A stretch of DNA of 64,000 bases from Achromobacter deleyi (GCF_016127315.1 NZ_CP065997.1:6634001-6698000); one strand, 5' to 3'; positions 47,032-57,029 are shown, counted from the stretch's first letter. Notes: a model not told the origin generated them from the letters alone. Made by a program: numbers and translations.

Positions 47032-47903
47032 GGCTTCAATAATAACGGCTGCAGGATATCCGCGACGCGGAAGAAACCCTGCACATCGCGCGACGGCACG
47101 CGGCCCAGCAGGGGCCGCAGCGGCGTGGCGATGAAGGAAAGCACCCGGGTCAGGCGGCGCAGGCGGGCCTTGACCTCGGGGTCGGGATTGCATTCGAAAT
47201 AGACGTCCAGCGCCAGTCTACCCAGCGTGCGGCCGACGTCGTCGGGCAATTTACGCAGCGAGGCCAGCGAGGCCAGCATCTGGAACAGATCATAGGCCTG
47301 GGCCAGCGGACGCGACAGTGTCGAGCCGATGTTCTCTTCGAAATCGATGCGCCACAGTTCGCCGTCCTGCAGGGTGATGTTGCGGATCTGCGCGCCGCCG
47401 TGCCACAGCCCACGGGCGTGGAAGGCGGCCAGGTCGGTGGCGGCCGCCCGCGTCAGCCACAGGCGCGAGGTGGTGTCCTCGTTGCGGATCAGGTCGGCCA
47501 GGTCCTCGCCGACGAATTCCAGCACAAGCAGGCCCTGCTCCTGCCACCAGACCTCGGGCACGCGGCAGCCGGCCTGCAACAGTTGGTTGAGGCGCCGGGC
47601 CTCGTGCTCCAGGCCATTGCGCAGCAGGATGCCGGGACGCGGAAATTCGCCCAGGAACAGCTTGCAGCCCACGCCGAGGAACAGCGCGCGCGCATAGCGC
47701 AGCACATAGCTGACCCCGCTCGCCAGGCTCGGCCGGCGGCGCTTGATGATGCAGCGCACCCCATCGATGGTGGCGTCCCGCACCGACGGCTCGCGCTCGG
47801 CGTCCAGGCTGTCGAGCCAGGCGCGCAATCCGGGGGGGGCGTTGTGGTGGACGGGCGGCTGGGTCAAGAGGTCCTCGGTGGCAACAGCATGGAAGGTGGG
47901 CAT
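47028..47903 (-). CDS. protein kinase-like protein upstream of dnaB
   Basis: 291 residues of the RIO/BUD32-like protein kinase superfamily. Visible elements: LRNGLEHEARRLNQLLQAGC, an LVLEFVGEDLADLI hinge-like segment, and the catalytic-loop equivalent LWHGGAQIRNITLQDGELWRIDFEENIG, where HGGxxxxN and DFE replace HGDxxxxN and DFG, so the catalytic Asp is changed to Gly. It may be inactive or atypical. The ATG at 47903 follows a non-ATG alternative at 47930. Its stop overlaps the dnaB start, so co-translation with the helicase is expected. Confidence 0.8.
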   Translation of the reverse strand: MPTFHAVATEDLLTQPPVHHNAPPGLRAWLDSLDAEREPSVRDATIDGVRCIIKRRRPSLASGVSYVLRYARALFLGVGCKLFLGEFPRPGILLRNGLEHEARRLNQLLQAGCRVPEVWWQEQGLLVLEFVGEDLADLIRNEDTTSRLWLTRAAATDLAAFHARGLWHGGAQIRNITLQDGELWRIDFEENIGSTLSRPLAQAYDLFQMLASLASLRKLPDDVGRTLGRLALDVYFECNPDPEVKARLRRLTRVLSFIATPLRPLLGRVPSRDVQGFFRVADILQPLLLKP

Positions 47904-47970
47904 GCAGCCCGAAAGACTACACGCAAACACCGGATGGCAAAGCGGGCAAAAGCAACCGCGCCGTGAAAAG

Positions 47971-47997
47971 AAAAAAAGCCGGCACGCGGGCCGGCTT
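47971..47997 (-). terminator. terminator after rplI
   Basis: Minus-strand AAGCCGGC-CCGCGT-GCCGGCTT followed by U7 (A at 47971-47977 on the plus strand), 24 bases beyond the rplI stop. It separates the ribosomal protein operon from the kinase-like gene and dnaB. Confidence 0.92.
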
Positions 47998-48020
47998 TCC
48001 TTCCTGGCGAGGAGTCCGGT

Positions 48021-48476
48021 TTAGGACAGTTCGCCTTCGACCAGCACCGTGACGTCGACGACGACGTCGGCGTGCAGGGCGACCTGGATCGGGAACTCGC
48101 CGACGGCCTTCAGCTGGCCATTGGGCATGCGCACTTGCGACTTCTCGATGCCTTCGAAACCGGCCTTCTTCAGACCTTCGGCGACGTCGGCGTTGGTGAC
48201 CGAGCCGAACAGACGGCCGTCGACACCAGCCTTCTGGACGATCTTCAGCTGGTAGCCGTTGACGCGCTCACCCAGGGCCTGGGCGGCGGCCAGCTTCTCG
48301 GCCTGGATCTTTTCCAGTTCGGCGCGGCGGGCTTCGAATTCCTTCAGGGCGGCGTCGGTTGCGCGACGGGCCTTCTTCTGGGGGATCAGGAAGTTGCGGG
48401 CGTAGCCATCACGCACGCGGACGACTTCGCCGAGGTTACCCAGGTTGACGACTTTTTCGAGCAGAATAACTTGCAT
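48021..48476 (-). CDS. rplI: 50S ribosomal protein L9
   Basis: 151 residues, standard length. N-terminal domain [19 protein letters not shown] with [13 protein letters not shown], the rRNA-binding part, then a long helix and the C-terminal domain ending in [12 protein letters not shown]. Follows rpsR by 14 bases in the rpsF-priB-rpsR-rplI operon. Confidence 0.98.
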   Translation of the reverse strand: MQVILLEKVVNLGNLGEVVRVRDGYARNFLIPQKKARRATDAALKEFEARRAELEKIQAEKLAAAQALGERVNGYQLKIVQKAGVDGRLFGSVTNADVAEGLKKAGFEGIEKSQVRMPNGQLKAVGEFPIQVALHADVVVDVTVLVEGELS

Positions 48477-48490
48477 TTCAGTGCCCCGGA

Positions 48491-48763
48491 TTAGTTGTGG
48501 TTGTCGGTGTAAGGCAACAGGGCCAGGAAGCGCGCGCGCTTGATGGCGGTGTCCAGCTGGCGCTGGTAGATTGCCTTGGTGCCGGTCAGACGAGCCGGGA
48601 TGATCTTGCCGTTTTCTTGCACGAAGTCGCGCAGGGTGTCCAGATCCTTGTAGTCGATCTCTTCGACGCCGGCGGCGGTGAAGCGGCAGAACTTACGACG
48701 CTTGAAGAGCGGGTTCTGCTGCGTGAATTTGCGTTTTTCCTTGCGTTTTCCGAAGAAAGCCAT
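48491..48763 (-). CDS. rpsR: 30S ribosomal protein S18
   Basis: 90 residues. Typical sequence with [24 protein letters not shown] and the conserved C-terminal [18 protein letters not shown]. Binds 16S rRNA together with S6. It lies between priB and rplI in the minus-strand operon. Confidence 0.98.
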   Translation of the reverse strand: MAFFGKRKEKRKFTQQNPLFKRRKFCRFTAAGVEEIDYKDLDTLRDFVQENGKIIPARLTGTKAIYQRQLDTAIKRARFLALLPYTDNHN

Positions 48764-48869
48764 GATATGTGCCTTATGTTTGAGAGGACCGGGTCTACCT
48801 TGATCGGGCCCGACTCCCCGTAACCTATCCGTATTCAGAAGGCGCTCTCGCGCCCGTCACCCATTCCCG

Positions 48870-49193
48870 TCAAGCCACCAGCGGATCGCGTCCTGCGCTG
48901 CCGCGGATCTTGCGCGCCTGCTGCAGATGCAGCTTGAACTTCACGGAGTCCTTGCGCACCGGGGCCAGAAACCCCTGCACGTGCAATTCGGACCCCAGCG
49001 CCGTTCCTTGCAACAGCAACGCCAGATCGCCCAGTGCCACGGCCGAGATCGTCAGTTCGACACGGCGCGGATGGCCGGCTTCGATGACCTCAGATTCGTG
49101 CGCCAGCACCATTTCCAGGGCTGGCAGACCGGCGGGAGTGTGGCGCAAAGGCTCGCATTCGAGAACGCGGGCGCTGAGTTCCAGCTTGTTCAT
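48870..49193 (-). CDS. priB: primosomal replication protein N
   Basis: 107-residue single-stranded DNA-binding OB-fold protein of replication restart. Recognised from [22 protein letters not shown] and [13 protein letters not shown], and from its conserved place between rpsF and rpsR. The start at 49193 is preferred to an in-frame start at 49205 (four residues longer). A 106-base spacer separates it from rpsR. Confidence 0.94.
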   Translation of the reverse strand: MNKLELSARVLECEPLRHTPAGLPALEMVLAHESEVIEAGHPRRVELTISAVALGDLALLLQGTALGSELHVQGFLAPVRKDSVKFKLHLQQARKIRGSAGRDPLVA

Positions 49194-49245
49194 CCTGCCA
49201 GGCACCGAGGGGACTTCATGGGATGGGCTCTCGCGTGAGCCCTGC

Positions 49246-49620
49246 TTACTCGGCCTGAGCCGCGACAGCTTCCGCCGAAGCCTTGCGGGCTTCTTCGCGC
49301 TCGACCGACTTCATCATGATCGAGGGCGTGGTCTGGGCCTTCTTGGTCTTGATGACCAGGTGGCGCAGCACGGCGTCGTTGTAGCGGAACGAGTGTTCCA
49401 GCTCATCCAGCGTGGCTTGGCCGCACTCGATGTTCAGGCAGACGTAGTGAGCCTTGACGAGCTTCTGGATCGGGTAGGCCAGTTGACGGCGACCCCAGTC
49501 TTCCAGGCGATGCACCGAGCCGCCTTGGCCCGTGACCAGCGCTTGGTAACGCTCGACCATGGCGGGCACTTGCTCGCTTTGGTCGGGGTGAACGATAAAC
49601 ACCACTTCGTAGTGACGCAT
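49246..49620 (-). CDS. rpsF: 30S ribosomal protein S6
   Basis: 124 residues starting [21 protein letters not shown], with the motif [14 protein letters not shown] near 84-97. Cytoplasmic, partner of S18 in the central 30S domain. First gene of the operon, preceded by AAGGAGTTTTACTC as ribosome binding site. Its leader is structured (see 49659-49702). The C-terminal tail is Ala/Glu-rich, as in relatives. Confidence 0.98.
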   Translation of the reverse strand: MRHYEVVFIVHPDQSEQVPAMVERYQALVTGQGGSVHRLEDWGRRQLAYPIQKLVKAHYVCLNIECGQATLDELEHSFRYNDAVLRHLVIKTKKAQTTPSIMMKSVEREEARKASAEAVAAQAE

Positions 49621-49658
49621 GAGTAAAACTCCTTGAGGATGTCTTGCCCGCCGTTCGC

Positions 49659-49702
49659 CTGACACCGTCATCAGCCCGCGCGCACATCGTGCTCGCGGTC
49701 AG
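49659..49702 (-). promoter_or_regulatory. structured leader of rpsF, possible S6:S18 autoregulatory site
   Basis: In the rpsF leader RNA, CTGAC pairs with GTCAG (opposite 49698-49702 and 49659-49663), enclosing a hairpin GCAC-GAT-GTGC with flanking GC pairs. It ends 38 bases before the ATG. Leaders of rpsF are bound by the S6:S18 pair in many bacteria; I compare only position and shape, as the consensus was not checked. Confidence 0.4.
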
Positions 49703-49854
49703 TTCCGGCTTTCCAGTGCTTTCTCTATCACTGGTCTTTTTCTTCAAGGCGTATGGCTTGCAAGGGGCAGCCCGCTACCCAAAAAACATGGGCGGTCGAG
49801 CAAGAAAGCTCTCGATTATCGCCGATCGGACCGCTGGACGCAAGCCAGCGGCGC

Positions 49855-50769
49855 TCAGGAAATCGGGGACGCGTTATCCGGCCCCGCCGCACGCGGCGTA
49901 TCGGCCACACCGATCTCCTGCGGCCGGCTGACCACGCTGACCATCACGTAGCTGATGATCATGAGCAGGAACCACGAACCCAGCTTGTTGATCGAGACCA
50001 GCTCCCAGCCCTGCGACTGATTGGGATAGCGCCAGGCGTTGGCGAAGGTGCCGATGTTCTCGGCGAACCAGATGAACAGCGCCACCAGCACGAAACCCAG
50101 CAGCAGCGGCATGCGGCGGTAGTCCTGCCAGATGCGGAAATAGACCCAGGTGCGGGCGAACAGCAGCGCCGTCAGGCCGAACAGCGCCAGGCGAAAATCG
50201 ACGATGAAATGGTGCGCGAAGAAATTCACGTAGATCAGCACCGACAGCGCCACGGTCGCGGCCAGCGGCGGATGGGCGCGGAAGCGGAAGTCGAACAGGC
50301 GCCAGACCCGCGCCAGGTAGCTGCCGACCGCGGCGTACATGAAGCCGGTGAAGAGCGGCACGCCGCCGATGCGCAGCACGCTCGCCTCGGGGTAGATCCA
50401 GGAGCCGGCCGCCGTCTTGAACAGTTCCATGCCGGTGCCGACCACATGGAACATCAGGATGACCTTGGCCTCGTCCCAGGTTTCCATGCGCAGGGCCAGC
50501 AGCGTAGCCTGGATGGCCAGCGCGGCCAGCGTCAGGAAGTCGTAGCGCGCCAGCCAGGCGTCCTGCGGATACCACCAGTGCGTGCCCAGCAGCAGCGCGC
50601 ACATCAGGCCGCCGAACAGGCAGGCCCAGGCCTGCTTCACGCCGAAGCGGAAGAACTCGTAGCAGGCGACGCCCAGACGACCGCGGCCGGCCAAACCACT
50701 GGCCAGCCGCGCTTCCCACCCTTGCAGTCTCGCGATGAGCGGCCAGTCATTGGCCGCCGGATGCCGCAC
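49855..50769 (-). CDS. DUF817 family membrane protein
   Basis: 304-residue integral membrane protein with about eight helices (for example AWACLFGGLMCALLLGTHWW, FFAHHFIVDFRLALFGLTA, GFVLVALFIWFAENIGTFAN). The segments FKTAAGSWIYPEAS and NAWRYPNQSQGWELV are characteristic of DUF817, function unknown. Start is GTG at 50769, eight bases from the folE2 stop, so the gene is coupled to folE2. Confidence 0.9.
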   Translation of the reverse strand: MRHPAANDWPLIARLQGWEARLASGLAGRGRLGVACYEFFRFGVKQAWACLFGGLMCALLLGTHWWYPQDAWLARYDFLTLAALAIQATLLALRMETWDEAKVILMFHVVGTGMELFKTAAGSWIYPEASVLRIGGVPLFTGFMYAAVGSYLARVWRLFDFRFRAHPPLAATVALSVLIYVNFFAHHFIVDFRLALFGLTALLFARTWVYFRIWQDYRRMPLLLGFVLVALFIWFAENIGTFANAWRYPNQSQGWELVSINKLGSWFLLMIISYVMVSVVSRPQEIGVADTPRAAGPDNASPIS

Positions 50770-50776
50770 GGAGGAC

Positions 50777-51574
50777 TCAGCCTTCCACCACGGCGTAGGC
50801 CGAGTGGTTGTGGATCGATTCGAAGTTCTCGGCCTCGACGCGGTAGCGGGCGATGCCGGGATGCGCGTTCAGGCGGGCCGCCACGTCGCGCACCAGGTCT
50901 TCGACGAACTTGGGGTTGTCGTAGGCGCGTTCGGTGACGTACTTCTCGTCGGGGCGCTTGAGCAGGCCCCAGAGTTCACACGAGCCTTCGTCTTCGATCA
51001 GGCGGATCACGCCGTCCATGCTGATGTCGGATTCCAGGATGGCCGAGACCGTCACGTGCGAGCGCTGGTTGTGCGCGCCGTATTCGGAGATGGCCTTGGA
51101 ACACGGGCACAGGCTGGTCACCGGCACCTGCACCACCAGTTCGAACTCGACCTGGTCGCCCTGGGCGCGGGCGATCCACTGCACTTCGTAGTCCAGCAGG
51201 CTCTGCACGCCGGAGATCGGCGCCGACTTGTTGATGAAGTACGGGAAGGCCGCGGTGATGTCGCCGCGCTCGGCATGCAGCAGCGGCAGCATGTCGGCCG
51301 CCATGGCACGGAACAGCGTCGGCGTCATGGGGGTGCTGCGGTACTTTTCCAGCAACGCCACGAAGCGGGACATATGCGTCCCCTTTTCTTCGGGGGGCAG
51401 CGCCACCGTCAGGGTCCAGTTGGCCACGGTGCCCTGGGGCGAACCGTCGGCGCTCTCGACGAGCATGGGGTGGCGCACGCCACGGATGCCCACGCGCTGG
51501 ATCGGGATGTGCCGCGTATCCGCCGAACTCTGGACGTCGGGCATCACGATGGCGGGGTCGATCGGAGAATTCAT
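50777..51574 (-). CDS. folE2: GTP cyclohydrolase FolE2 (type IB)
   Basis: Converts GTP to 7,8-dihydroneopterin triphosphate for folate and related pathways, with less strict metal need than FolE. 265 residues. Motifs: [19 protein letters not shown] N-terminus, the active-site Cys in [24 protein letters not shown], and the C-terminal [17 protein letters not shown]. The conserved Glu/His metal ligands are present. No Zur-type box is evident upstream. It lies downstream of dxs on the same strand. Confidence 0.96.
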   Translation of the reverse strand: MNSPIDPAIVMPDVQSSADTRHIPIQRVGIRGVRHPMLVESADGSPQGTVANWTLTVALPPEEKGTHMSRFVALLEKYRSTPMTPTLFRAMAADMLPLLHAERGDITAAFPYFINKSAPISGVQSLLDYEVQWIARAQGDQVEFELVVQVPVTSLCPCSKAISEYGAHNQRSHVTVSAILESDISMDGVIRLIEDEGSCELWGLLKRPDEKYVTERAYDNPKFVEDLVRDVAARLNAHPGIARYRVEAENFESIHNHSAYAVVEG

Positions 51575-51764
51575 TTCGGCTTACCTGTCTGGGCGACGAG
51601 CGTGGCGTAAACACGCAGACCCAGGAATCTTTAAGAGGGGGCCATTATCGCCCAAAGTCCCGCCAGCGCCAGGGAAAACCCTTTCATTCGTAGGCTGCCG
51701 GGGCCGGAACACACTGTTTCGCCACACGGACCAAACCGGCGGTCCGGTCCGTGCGTGGGTGGAA

Positions 51765-53627
51765 TCAGGCCAGCAGCGAGGCGTAGCGCGCGCGGATCGA
51801 TTGCTCGATGCCGGCGGCGTCCAGGCCGATCCCGGCCAGCAGCGCCAGCTGGTCGCCGTGGTCGATGAACTCGTCGGGAAAGCCCAGCTGCAGCACCGGG
51901 ATCGCGATGCCTTCGGCTGCCAGCACTTCCAGCACGGCGCTACCGGCGCCGCCCATGATCGCGGCGTCCTCGATCGTCACCAGCGCGTCGTGGCGGCTGG
52001 CCAGATCCAGGATCAGCGCGCGGTCGATCGGCTTGACGAAGCGCATGTCGGCCACGGTGGCGTCCAGCTTTTCGGCCACCGCCAGCGCCGGCTGCACCAG
52101 CGTGCCGAAGCCGAGGATGGCGATCTTGCGGCCTTCGCGGCGCACCACGCCGCGGCCCAGCTCGACCGTGTCCAGGCCGGCGGTTTCCACCGCACCGCAG
52201 CCCGCGCCGCGCGGATAGCGCACCGAGGCGGGGCCGGGATACTGATAACAGGTGGACAGCAACAGGCGGGTTTCGTTTTCGTCCGACGGCGTCGCCACCA
52301 CCATGTTCGGCACGCAGCGCAGGAACGCGGTGTCGTAGTTGCCGGCGTGGGTGGCGCCGTCGGCGCCGACGATGCCGGCGCGGTCGAGCGCGAAGGTGAC
52401 GTCCAGGTTCTGCAGGGCCACGTCGTGGATCAGTTGGTCGTAGCCGCGCTGCAGGAAGGTCGAGTAGATCGCCAGCACCGGCTTCTGCGACTCGCAGGCG
52501 ATGCCGCCGGCGAAGGTCACGGCGTGCTGCTCGGCGATGCCGACGTCGAAGTAGCGCTGCGGGAAGCGCTTCTCGAATTCGACCAGGCCGCTACCCTCGC
52601 GCATCGCGGGGGTGACGGCGACCAGGCGCGAATCCTGTTCGCCCATCTCGCACAGCCAGTCGCTGAACACCTGGGTGAAGGTGCGCTTGCCCGGCGCCTT
52701 CGATTGCTGGATGCCGACGGCCGGATCGAACTTGCCCGGGCCGTGATACAGCACCGGATCGGCCTCGGCCAGCTTGTAGCCTTGCCCTTTCTTGGTGACC
52801 ACGTGCAGGAACTGCAGGCCTTGCAGCGCCTTCAGGTTCTGCAGCGTCGGCACCAGCGCGTCGAGGTCGTGGCCGTCGATCGGGCCGACGTAGTTGAAGC
52901 CGAATTCTTCGAACAGCGTGGCCGGCGTGACCATGCCCTTGGCGTGTTCCTCGAAGCGGCGCGCCAGTTCGAGCACCGGCGGCACGTGCTGCAGCACGGC
53001 GCGGCCGACGTTCTTGGCGGCGGCGTAGAAGCGGCCCGACATCAGGCGCGCCAGGTAGCGGTTCAGCGCCCCCACCGGCGGCGAGATCGACATGTCGTTG
53101 TCGTTCAGGATCACCAGCAGGTTGATGTTGGCGGTGACGCCGGCGTTGTTCATGGCCTCGAAGGCCATGCCGGCCGACATCGCGCCGTCGCCGATGACGG
53201 CGATGTGCTGGCGCTGCACGCCGGCGTTGCGCGAGGCCACCGCCATGCCCAGCGCGGCCGAGATCGAGGTCGACGAATGCGCGGTGCCAAAGGCGTCGTA
53301 TTCGGATTCGCTGCGCTTGGGAAAGCCCGAGATGCCGCCCAGCTGGCGCAGCTTGGCCATGCCGGCGCGGCGCCCGGTCAGGATCTTGTGCGGATAGGAC
53401 TGGTGGCCCACGTCCCAGACGATGCGGTCATGCGGCGTATCGAAGACCTGGTGCAGGGCCAGCGTCAGTTCCACCGTGCCCAGGTTCGACGACAGGTGGC
53501 CGCCGGTCTTGGAGACCGACTCCAGCACGAAGCCGCGCAACTCGTCGGCCAGGCGCTTGAGCTCGCGACGATCCAGGCGCTTGAGGTCTGCCGGGGATTG
53601 GATGCGGTCCAGTAATTCTGTCGTCAT
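51765..53627 (-). CDS. dxs: 1-deoxy-D-xylulose-5-phosphate synthase
   Basis: Thiamine-diphosphate enzyme making DXP from pyruvate and glyceraldehyde 3-phosphate, first step of the MEP isoprenoid pathway. 620 residues. Features: [18 protein letters not shown], the ThDP motif [28 protein letters not shown], and [15 protein letters not shown] in the second domain with the catalytic Glu. ATG at 53627 (MTTELLDRI) is the family start. It follows ispA by 53 bases. Confidence 0.98.
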   Translation of the reverse strand: MTTELLDRIQSPADLKRLDRRELKRLADELRGFVLESVSKTGGHLSSNLGTVELTLALHQVFDTPHDRIVWDVGHQSYPHKILTGRRAGMAKLRQLGGISGFPKRSESEYDAFGTAHSSTSISAALGMAVASRNAGVQRQHIAVIGDGAMSAGMAFEAMNNAGVTANINLLVILNDNDMSISPPVGALNRYLARLMSGRFYAAAKNVGRAVLQHVPPVLELARRFEEHAKGMVTPATLFEEFGFNYVGPIDGHDLDALVPTLQNLKALQGLQFLHVVTKKGQGYKLAEADPVLYHGPGKFDPAVGIQQSKAPGKRTFTQVFSDWLCEMGEQDSRLVAVTPAMREGSGLVEFEKRFPQRYFDVGIAEQHAVTFAGGIACESQKPVLAIYSTFLQRGYDQLIHDVALQNLDVTFALDRAGIVGADGATHAGNYDTAFLRCVPNMVVATPSDENETRLLLSTCYQYPGPASVRYPRGAGCGAVETAGLDTVELGRGVVRREGRKIAILGFGTLVQPALAVAEKLDATVADMRFVKPIDRALILDLASRHDALVTIEDAAIMGGAGSAVLEVLAAEGIAIPVLQLGFPDEFIDHGDQLALLAGIGLDAAGIEQSIRARYASLLA

Positions 53628-53680
53628 GCTTGTATGGGGTTCGTATGCCCGGCCTGCGGCCAGCCCGGACGGGTCACGGT

Positions 53681-54592
53681 TCAACGGTCTCGGAGGACGA
53701 TGAAATCAGCCAGTTCGGCCAGGCGCTTGCCGGCGTCGCCCAGCGGTTCGAGCGCGGCCAGCGCGGCCTCGCGCAGTTCGCTCGCGAACGCGCGGGCCTC
53801 GTCCAGGCCCAGCAGCGAGACGTAGGTCGGCTTGTTTTCGGCCGCGTCCTTGCCCGGCGTCTTGCCCAGGCTGGCGGAATCGGCGGTCACGTCGAGAATA
53901 TCGTCCACCACCTGGAACGCCAGGCCCATGGCCTGGGCGTAGATGTCCAGCGCCTGGCGCGAGGCCGAGCTGGCGCCGGCGACGATGCCGCCCAGCGCCA
54001 CGCTGCAGGCCAGCATCGCGCCGGTCTTCATGCTGTGCATCTGCTGCAGTTCGTCGCGCGACAGCCGGTGGCCGACGCTGAGCAGGTCGATGGCCTGGCC
54101 GCCGGCCATGCCCTGGCTGCCCGCCGCCCGCGCCAGCGACTGTGTCGCCTGCACGATCAGGGCCGGGGCGATGGGCATCGAGGCCAGCAGTTCGAAGGCC
54201 AGCGGTTGCAGTGCGTCGCCGGCCAGCATGGCGGTGGCTTCGTCGAACTGCACGTGAGTGGTGGGACGGCCGCGGCGCAGGACGTCGTCGTCCATGCAGG
54301 GCAGGTCGTCGTGCACCAGCGAGTAGGCGTGGATCAGCTCCACCGCCGCGGCGGCGCGGTCCAGCGAGGCCTCGACGGCCAGCACGCTGCCGCTGACCGG
54401 GCAGGCCTGGCCGGCGGCGTAGACCAGCGCGGCCCGCACCCGCTTGCCGCCGCCGAGCACGGCGTAGCGCATGGCTTCATGCAGGCGGACGGGCACGACG
54501 TCGGCGGGCGGCAGGAGGTCGTCGAGCACGTCTTCGACATGCCGCACGCGACCCTGCAGCCACTCCGGGAAAGCGAGTTGTATTTGCTTCAT
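53681..54592 (-). CDS. ispA: polyprenyl synthetase (farnesyl/geranyl diphosphate synthase)
   Basis: Head-to-tail condensation of IPP with DMAPP/GPP. 303 residues with both Asp-rich motifs, DDLPCMDDD (first) and DDILD (second, near the C-terminus), and [14 protein letters not shown] with the substrate-binding Arg. Start is ATG at 54592, seven bases after the xseB stop; ATG at 54610 is an alternative that would overlap xseB. It forms xseB-ispA-dxs with its neighbours. Confidence 0.96.
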   Translation of the reverse strand: MKQIQLAFPEWLQGRVRHVEDVLDDLLPPADVVPVRLHEAMRYAVLGGGKRVRAALVYAAGQACPVSGSVLAVEASLDRAAAAVELIHAYSLVHDDLPCMDDDVLRRGRPTTHVQFDEATAMLAGDALQPLAFELLASMPIAPALIVQATQSLARAAGSQGMAGGQAIDLLSVGHRLSRDELQQMHSMKTGAMLACSVALGGIVAGASSASRQALDIYAQAMGLAFQVVDDILDVTADSASLGKTPGKDAAENKPTYVSLLGLDEARAFASELREAALAALEPLGDAGKRLAELADFIVLRDR

Positions 54593-54599
54593 CCGATTC

Positions 54600-54866
54600 T
54601 TATTCGTCATCCAGCGCCGCGGCATCCAGCGGGCGCAGCAAGTCGCCCTCCAGGACCTTGACCTGCTGTTCGGCCTGGGCCAAGCGTTCCTGGCAGACGC
54701 GCGTCAGGGCCACGCCGCGCCGGTAGGCGGCGAGCGACTGCTCCAGCGGCAGCGAACCGTCTTCCATGGCCGCGACCAGCGATTCCAGTTCGGCCAGGGC
54801 CGTTTCGAAATCCTGGGGCAAGGGACGGTCGTCGGTCTGCGGATCGGCTTGAGAAGGTTTGGCCAA
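54600..54866 (-). CDS. xseB: exodeoxyribonuclease VII small subunit
   Basis: Small subunit of exonuclease VII. About 88 residues; FETALAELESLVAAMEDGSLPLEQSLAAYRRGV is the hallmark sequence. The start is not certain: TTG at 54866 has GGAGG five bases upstream, while GTG at 54884 (94 residues) lacks a recognisable ribosome binding site. The large subunit xseA is not nearby. First gene of the xseB-ispA-dxs unit. Confidence 0.93.
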   Translation of the reverse strand: MAKPSQADPQTDDRPLPQDFETALAELESLVAAMEDGSLPLEQSLAAYRRGVALTRVCQERLAQAEQQVKVLEGDLLRPLDAAALDDE

Positions 54867-54948
54867 ACGGGCCTCCGGGGGCACTAGGGGTGGATCAATC
54901 CGTGAATTGTACGAGATACCACGGCCCCGACACGACGCGCCGCCGCGC

Positions 54949-55803
54949 TCAGGCCGGAGCGCCCGCCAGGCCCGCGATGGCGGCCCGCAGCGCCGGCGCC
55001 ACCTGGGTGCGCAGCCCGGCCTCGGGCAGCAGGCCCTCGGGACCGCCGCAACTCATGACGAACACGCCTTCTCCGGTGACGGACGTGAACGGCACCGCCA
55101 CGGCGTTGATGCCCGATTGCCACTCGCCGATCGCGAAGCAGCAACCGGTGTCGCGCAGTTCGGCGCGGGCGCGCTCGATGGCGTCCTGCGCCGGCGCGGC
55201 CGGCCCCAGCCGCTCCAGCACGTCGGCGCAGGCCGCCGCCGGCAGGCTGGCCAGGTAGGCGCGGCCCATGGCGCTGTCCAGGCTGGCGCGGTAGCCCACC
55301 GGCAAGCGCAGGTACAGGGCGGACGAGCCGTGGATGGCCTCGACGTAGGTCATGGCGTCGCCGTCGAAGGCGCCCAGCGCCACCGCGCCGCCGGTCTCGC
55401 GCGCCAGGTCGGTCATCGAGGCCTTGGCCAGTTCGCGCACCTCCAGCCCGGCCAGCAGGCCGAAGCCCAGCGCCAGCACGCCGTAGCCCGGCGAATACTT
55501 GCCGGTGTCCGGGTGATAGCGCAGATAGCCCAGCTCGGTCAACGTGTAGGTGATGCGGCTGATGGTGGGCTTGGGCAGGCCAGTCAGGCGCGCCAGGTCC
55601 AGGTTGCCCAGCGCCGCCACGCCCGGCCGGAAGCAGCGCAGCACTTCCAGGCCGCGCGCCAGGGCGGTGATGAAGTCGGGCGACACCGGCCCCTCGCCCA
55701 CGGCGCCGGCGCGCTTGCGGCGCGCGGGGGCGCTCAGCGCCAGCTTCTGGTCGGGCTTGGCCGCGGGATGGGGGATGCGCTTGGGGTCAGAAAAAGATTG
55801 CAT
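54949..55803 (-). CDS. IclR family transcriptional regulator
   Basis: 284 residues: basic N-terminal tail, winged HTH (about 45-105, LARLTGLPKPTISRITYTLTELGYL) and IclR effector domain (115-280). It is divergent from the Bug-type receptor gene, and the 180-base AT-rich spacer carries inverted repeats. It probably responds to a carboxylate ligand and regulates the receptor and itself. ATG at 55803 chosen. Confidence 0.93.
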   Translation of the reverse strand: MQSFSDPKRIPHPAAKPDQKLALSAPARRKRAGAVGEGPVSPDFITALARGLEVLRCFRPGVAALGNLDLARLTGLPKPTISRITYTLTELGYLRYHPDTGKYSPGYGVLALGFGLLAGLEVRELAKASMTDLARETGGAVALGAFDGDAMTYVEAIHGSSALYLRLPVGYRASLDSAMGRAYLASLPAAACADVLERLGPAAPAQDAIERARAELRDTGCCFAIGEWQSGINAVAVPFTSVTGEGVFVMSCGGPEGLLPEAGLRTQVAPALRAAIAGLAGAPA

Positions 55804-55827
55804 TTCTATTCGCTTCGTTTTTATAGT

Positions 55828-55868
55828 TTATTCCGAATAACAAAATTAAATTCCAATTAACGGAATTT
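55828..55868. promoter_or_regulatory. candidate IclR operators in the divergent spacer
   Basis: Two inverted repeats: TTATTC-C-GAATAA (55828-55840) and AAATTCC-N7-GGAATTT (55848-55854 and 55862-55868). They lie in the AT-rich stretch 25-65 bases upstream of the IclR gene start. The spacing resembles sites of IclR-type regulators; binding is inference. Confidence 0.5.
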
Positions 55869-55983
55869 AAAACATCCATGGAGACCTGGCAAGCCCTGCC
55901 CGCCCCCGCCCTCACCGGCAGGCGGACCGGGCCAAGCCGGGCCCGGCCGACCACTCTCAAGCACGCGATTTCAAGGGGAAAAC

Positions 55984-56952
55984 ATGATTCGCAAGCGCTA
56001 CCCGTTCCTGGCGGGTCTACTGCTCAGCGTCGCCGCGCTGGGCGCCCAGGCAGATACCTACCCGTCCCGCCCGATCAAGGTGGTCTCGCCGTTCCCGGCG
56101 GGCGGCGCCACCGACGTGCTGACGCGGGTGCTGGCCGAACGCATGGCCAAGACGCTGGGCCAGCCCATGATCGTCGAGAACAAGGCCGGCGCCGGCACCT
56201 CGATCGGCGCCGCCTTCGTCTCGCGCGAGGCGCCGGACGGCTACACCATCCTGATGGCCACCAACTCCACGCTGGTCACCAACCGCTACCTGTATAAAGA
56301 GCTGCCCTACGATCCCGATGGCTTCGCGCCCATCGGCATGGTCGGGATCGGCCCGCTGGTGCTGCTGTCCAGCCCCAAGCGCCCGTTCAACAGCACCGCG
56401 GACGTGGTCGCCTACGCCAAGCAGAATCCGGGCAAGCTGACCTTCGCCACGTTCGGCGCGGGCACCTCGTCGCACCTGGCCGGCGAACTGTTCAAGGAAC
56501 GCGCCGGCGTCGACATCCTGCACGTGCCGTTCAAGGGCGCGACGCAGGCCCTGCCGGCCCTGATCAGCGGCGACGTGGACCTGTTCTTCGACATGGTCGC
56601 CACCGGCATGCCGCAGGCCGAGGCCGGCAAGGTCAAGGTATTCGCGATCACCAGCCCCACCCGCCTGGCCACCGAGCCGAAGCTGGCGACGCTGGCCGAG
56701 CAAGGCTATCCGGCCTTCGACATGACCGCCTGGTTCAGCTTCGTGGCCCCCAAGGGCACGCCGGCGCCGGTGCTCGACAAGCTGCAGGCCGCCCTGGCCG
56801 AGACGCTCAAGGACGAGGCCGTGAAAAAGCGCATGCTCGACATGGGAATCGAGCCGCGCTCGGGCAGCGCCGCCGAACTGGACAAGCAGGTCAAGAACGA
56901 ACAGCCCATCGTGTCGCAGCTGATCAAGCAGGCCAACATCGTCCTGCAGTGA
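55984..56952 (+). CDS. Bug family tripartite tricarboxylate transporter receptor (TctC type)
   Basis: Periplasmic binding protein of 322 residues. Signal peptide 1-23 ends AQA (cleavage before DTYPSRPIK). Typical Bug motifs: PSRPIKVVSPFPAGGATDVLTRVLAE and HVPFKGATQALPALISGDVD. It binds a carboxylate or amide for a tripartite transporter, but no membrane subunits are near, a common situation in Bordetella and Achromobacter. Divergent from an IclR regulator, which suggests inducible expression. Confidence 0.94.
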   Translation: MIRKRYPFLAGLLLSVAALGAQADTYPSRPIKVVSPFPAGGATDVLTRVLAERMAKTLGQPMIVENKAGAGTSIGAAFVSREAPDGYTILMATNSTLVTNRYLYKELPYDPDGFAPIGMVGIGPLVLLSSPKRPFNSTADVVAYAKQNPGKLTFATFGAGTSSHLAGELFKERAGVDILHVPFKGATQALPALISGDVDLFFDMVATGMPQAEAGKVKVFAITSPTRLATEPKLATLAEQGYPAFDMTAWFSFVAPKGTPAPVLDKLQAALAETLKDEAVKKRMLDMGIEPRSGSAAELDKQVKNEQPIVSQLIKQANIVLQ

Positions 56953-57029
56953 TGGCAGCCGCCGTTTCGTGACAAAACGTTCGCGGCGCCGCCCCGGCCC
57001 GCGAACCCGCGGCCCCGCGGGGCCACCGA

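Noticed and set aside
49685..49745. Plus-strand terminator formed by CCAGTG/CACTGG with a T-rich tail upstream of rpsF
   Set aside because: The stem is only 6 bp with a 10-base loop, and no plus-strand gene ends here.
51228..53615. 795-codon open frame antisense to dxs and folE2
   Set aside because: Low-complexity translation typical for a GC-rich antisense frame; dxs and folE2 are certain.
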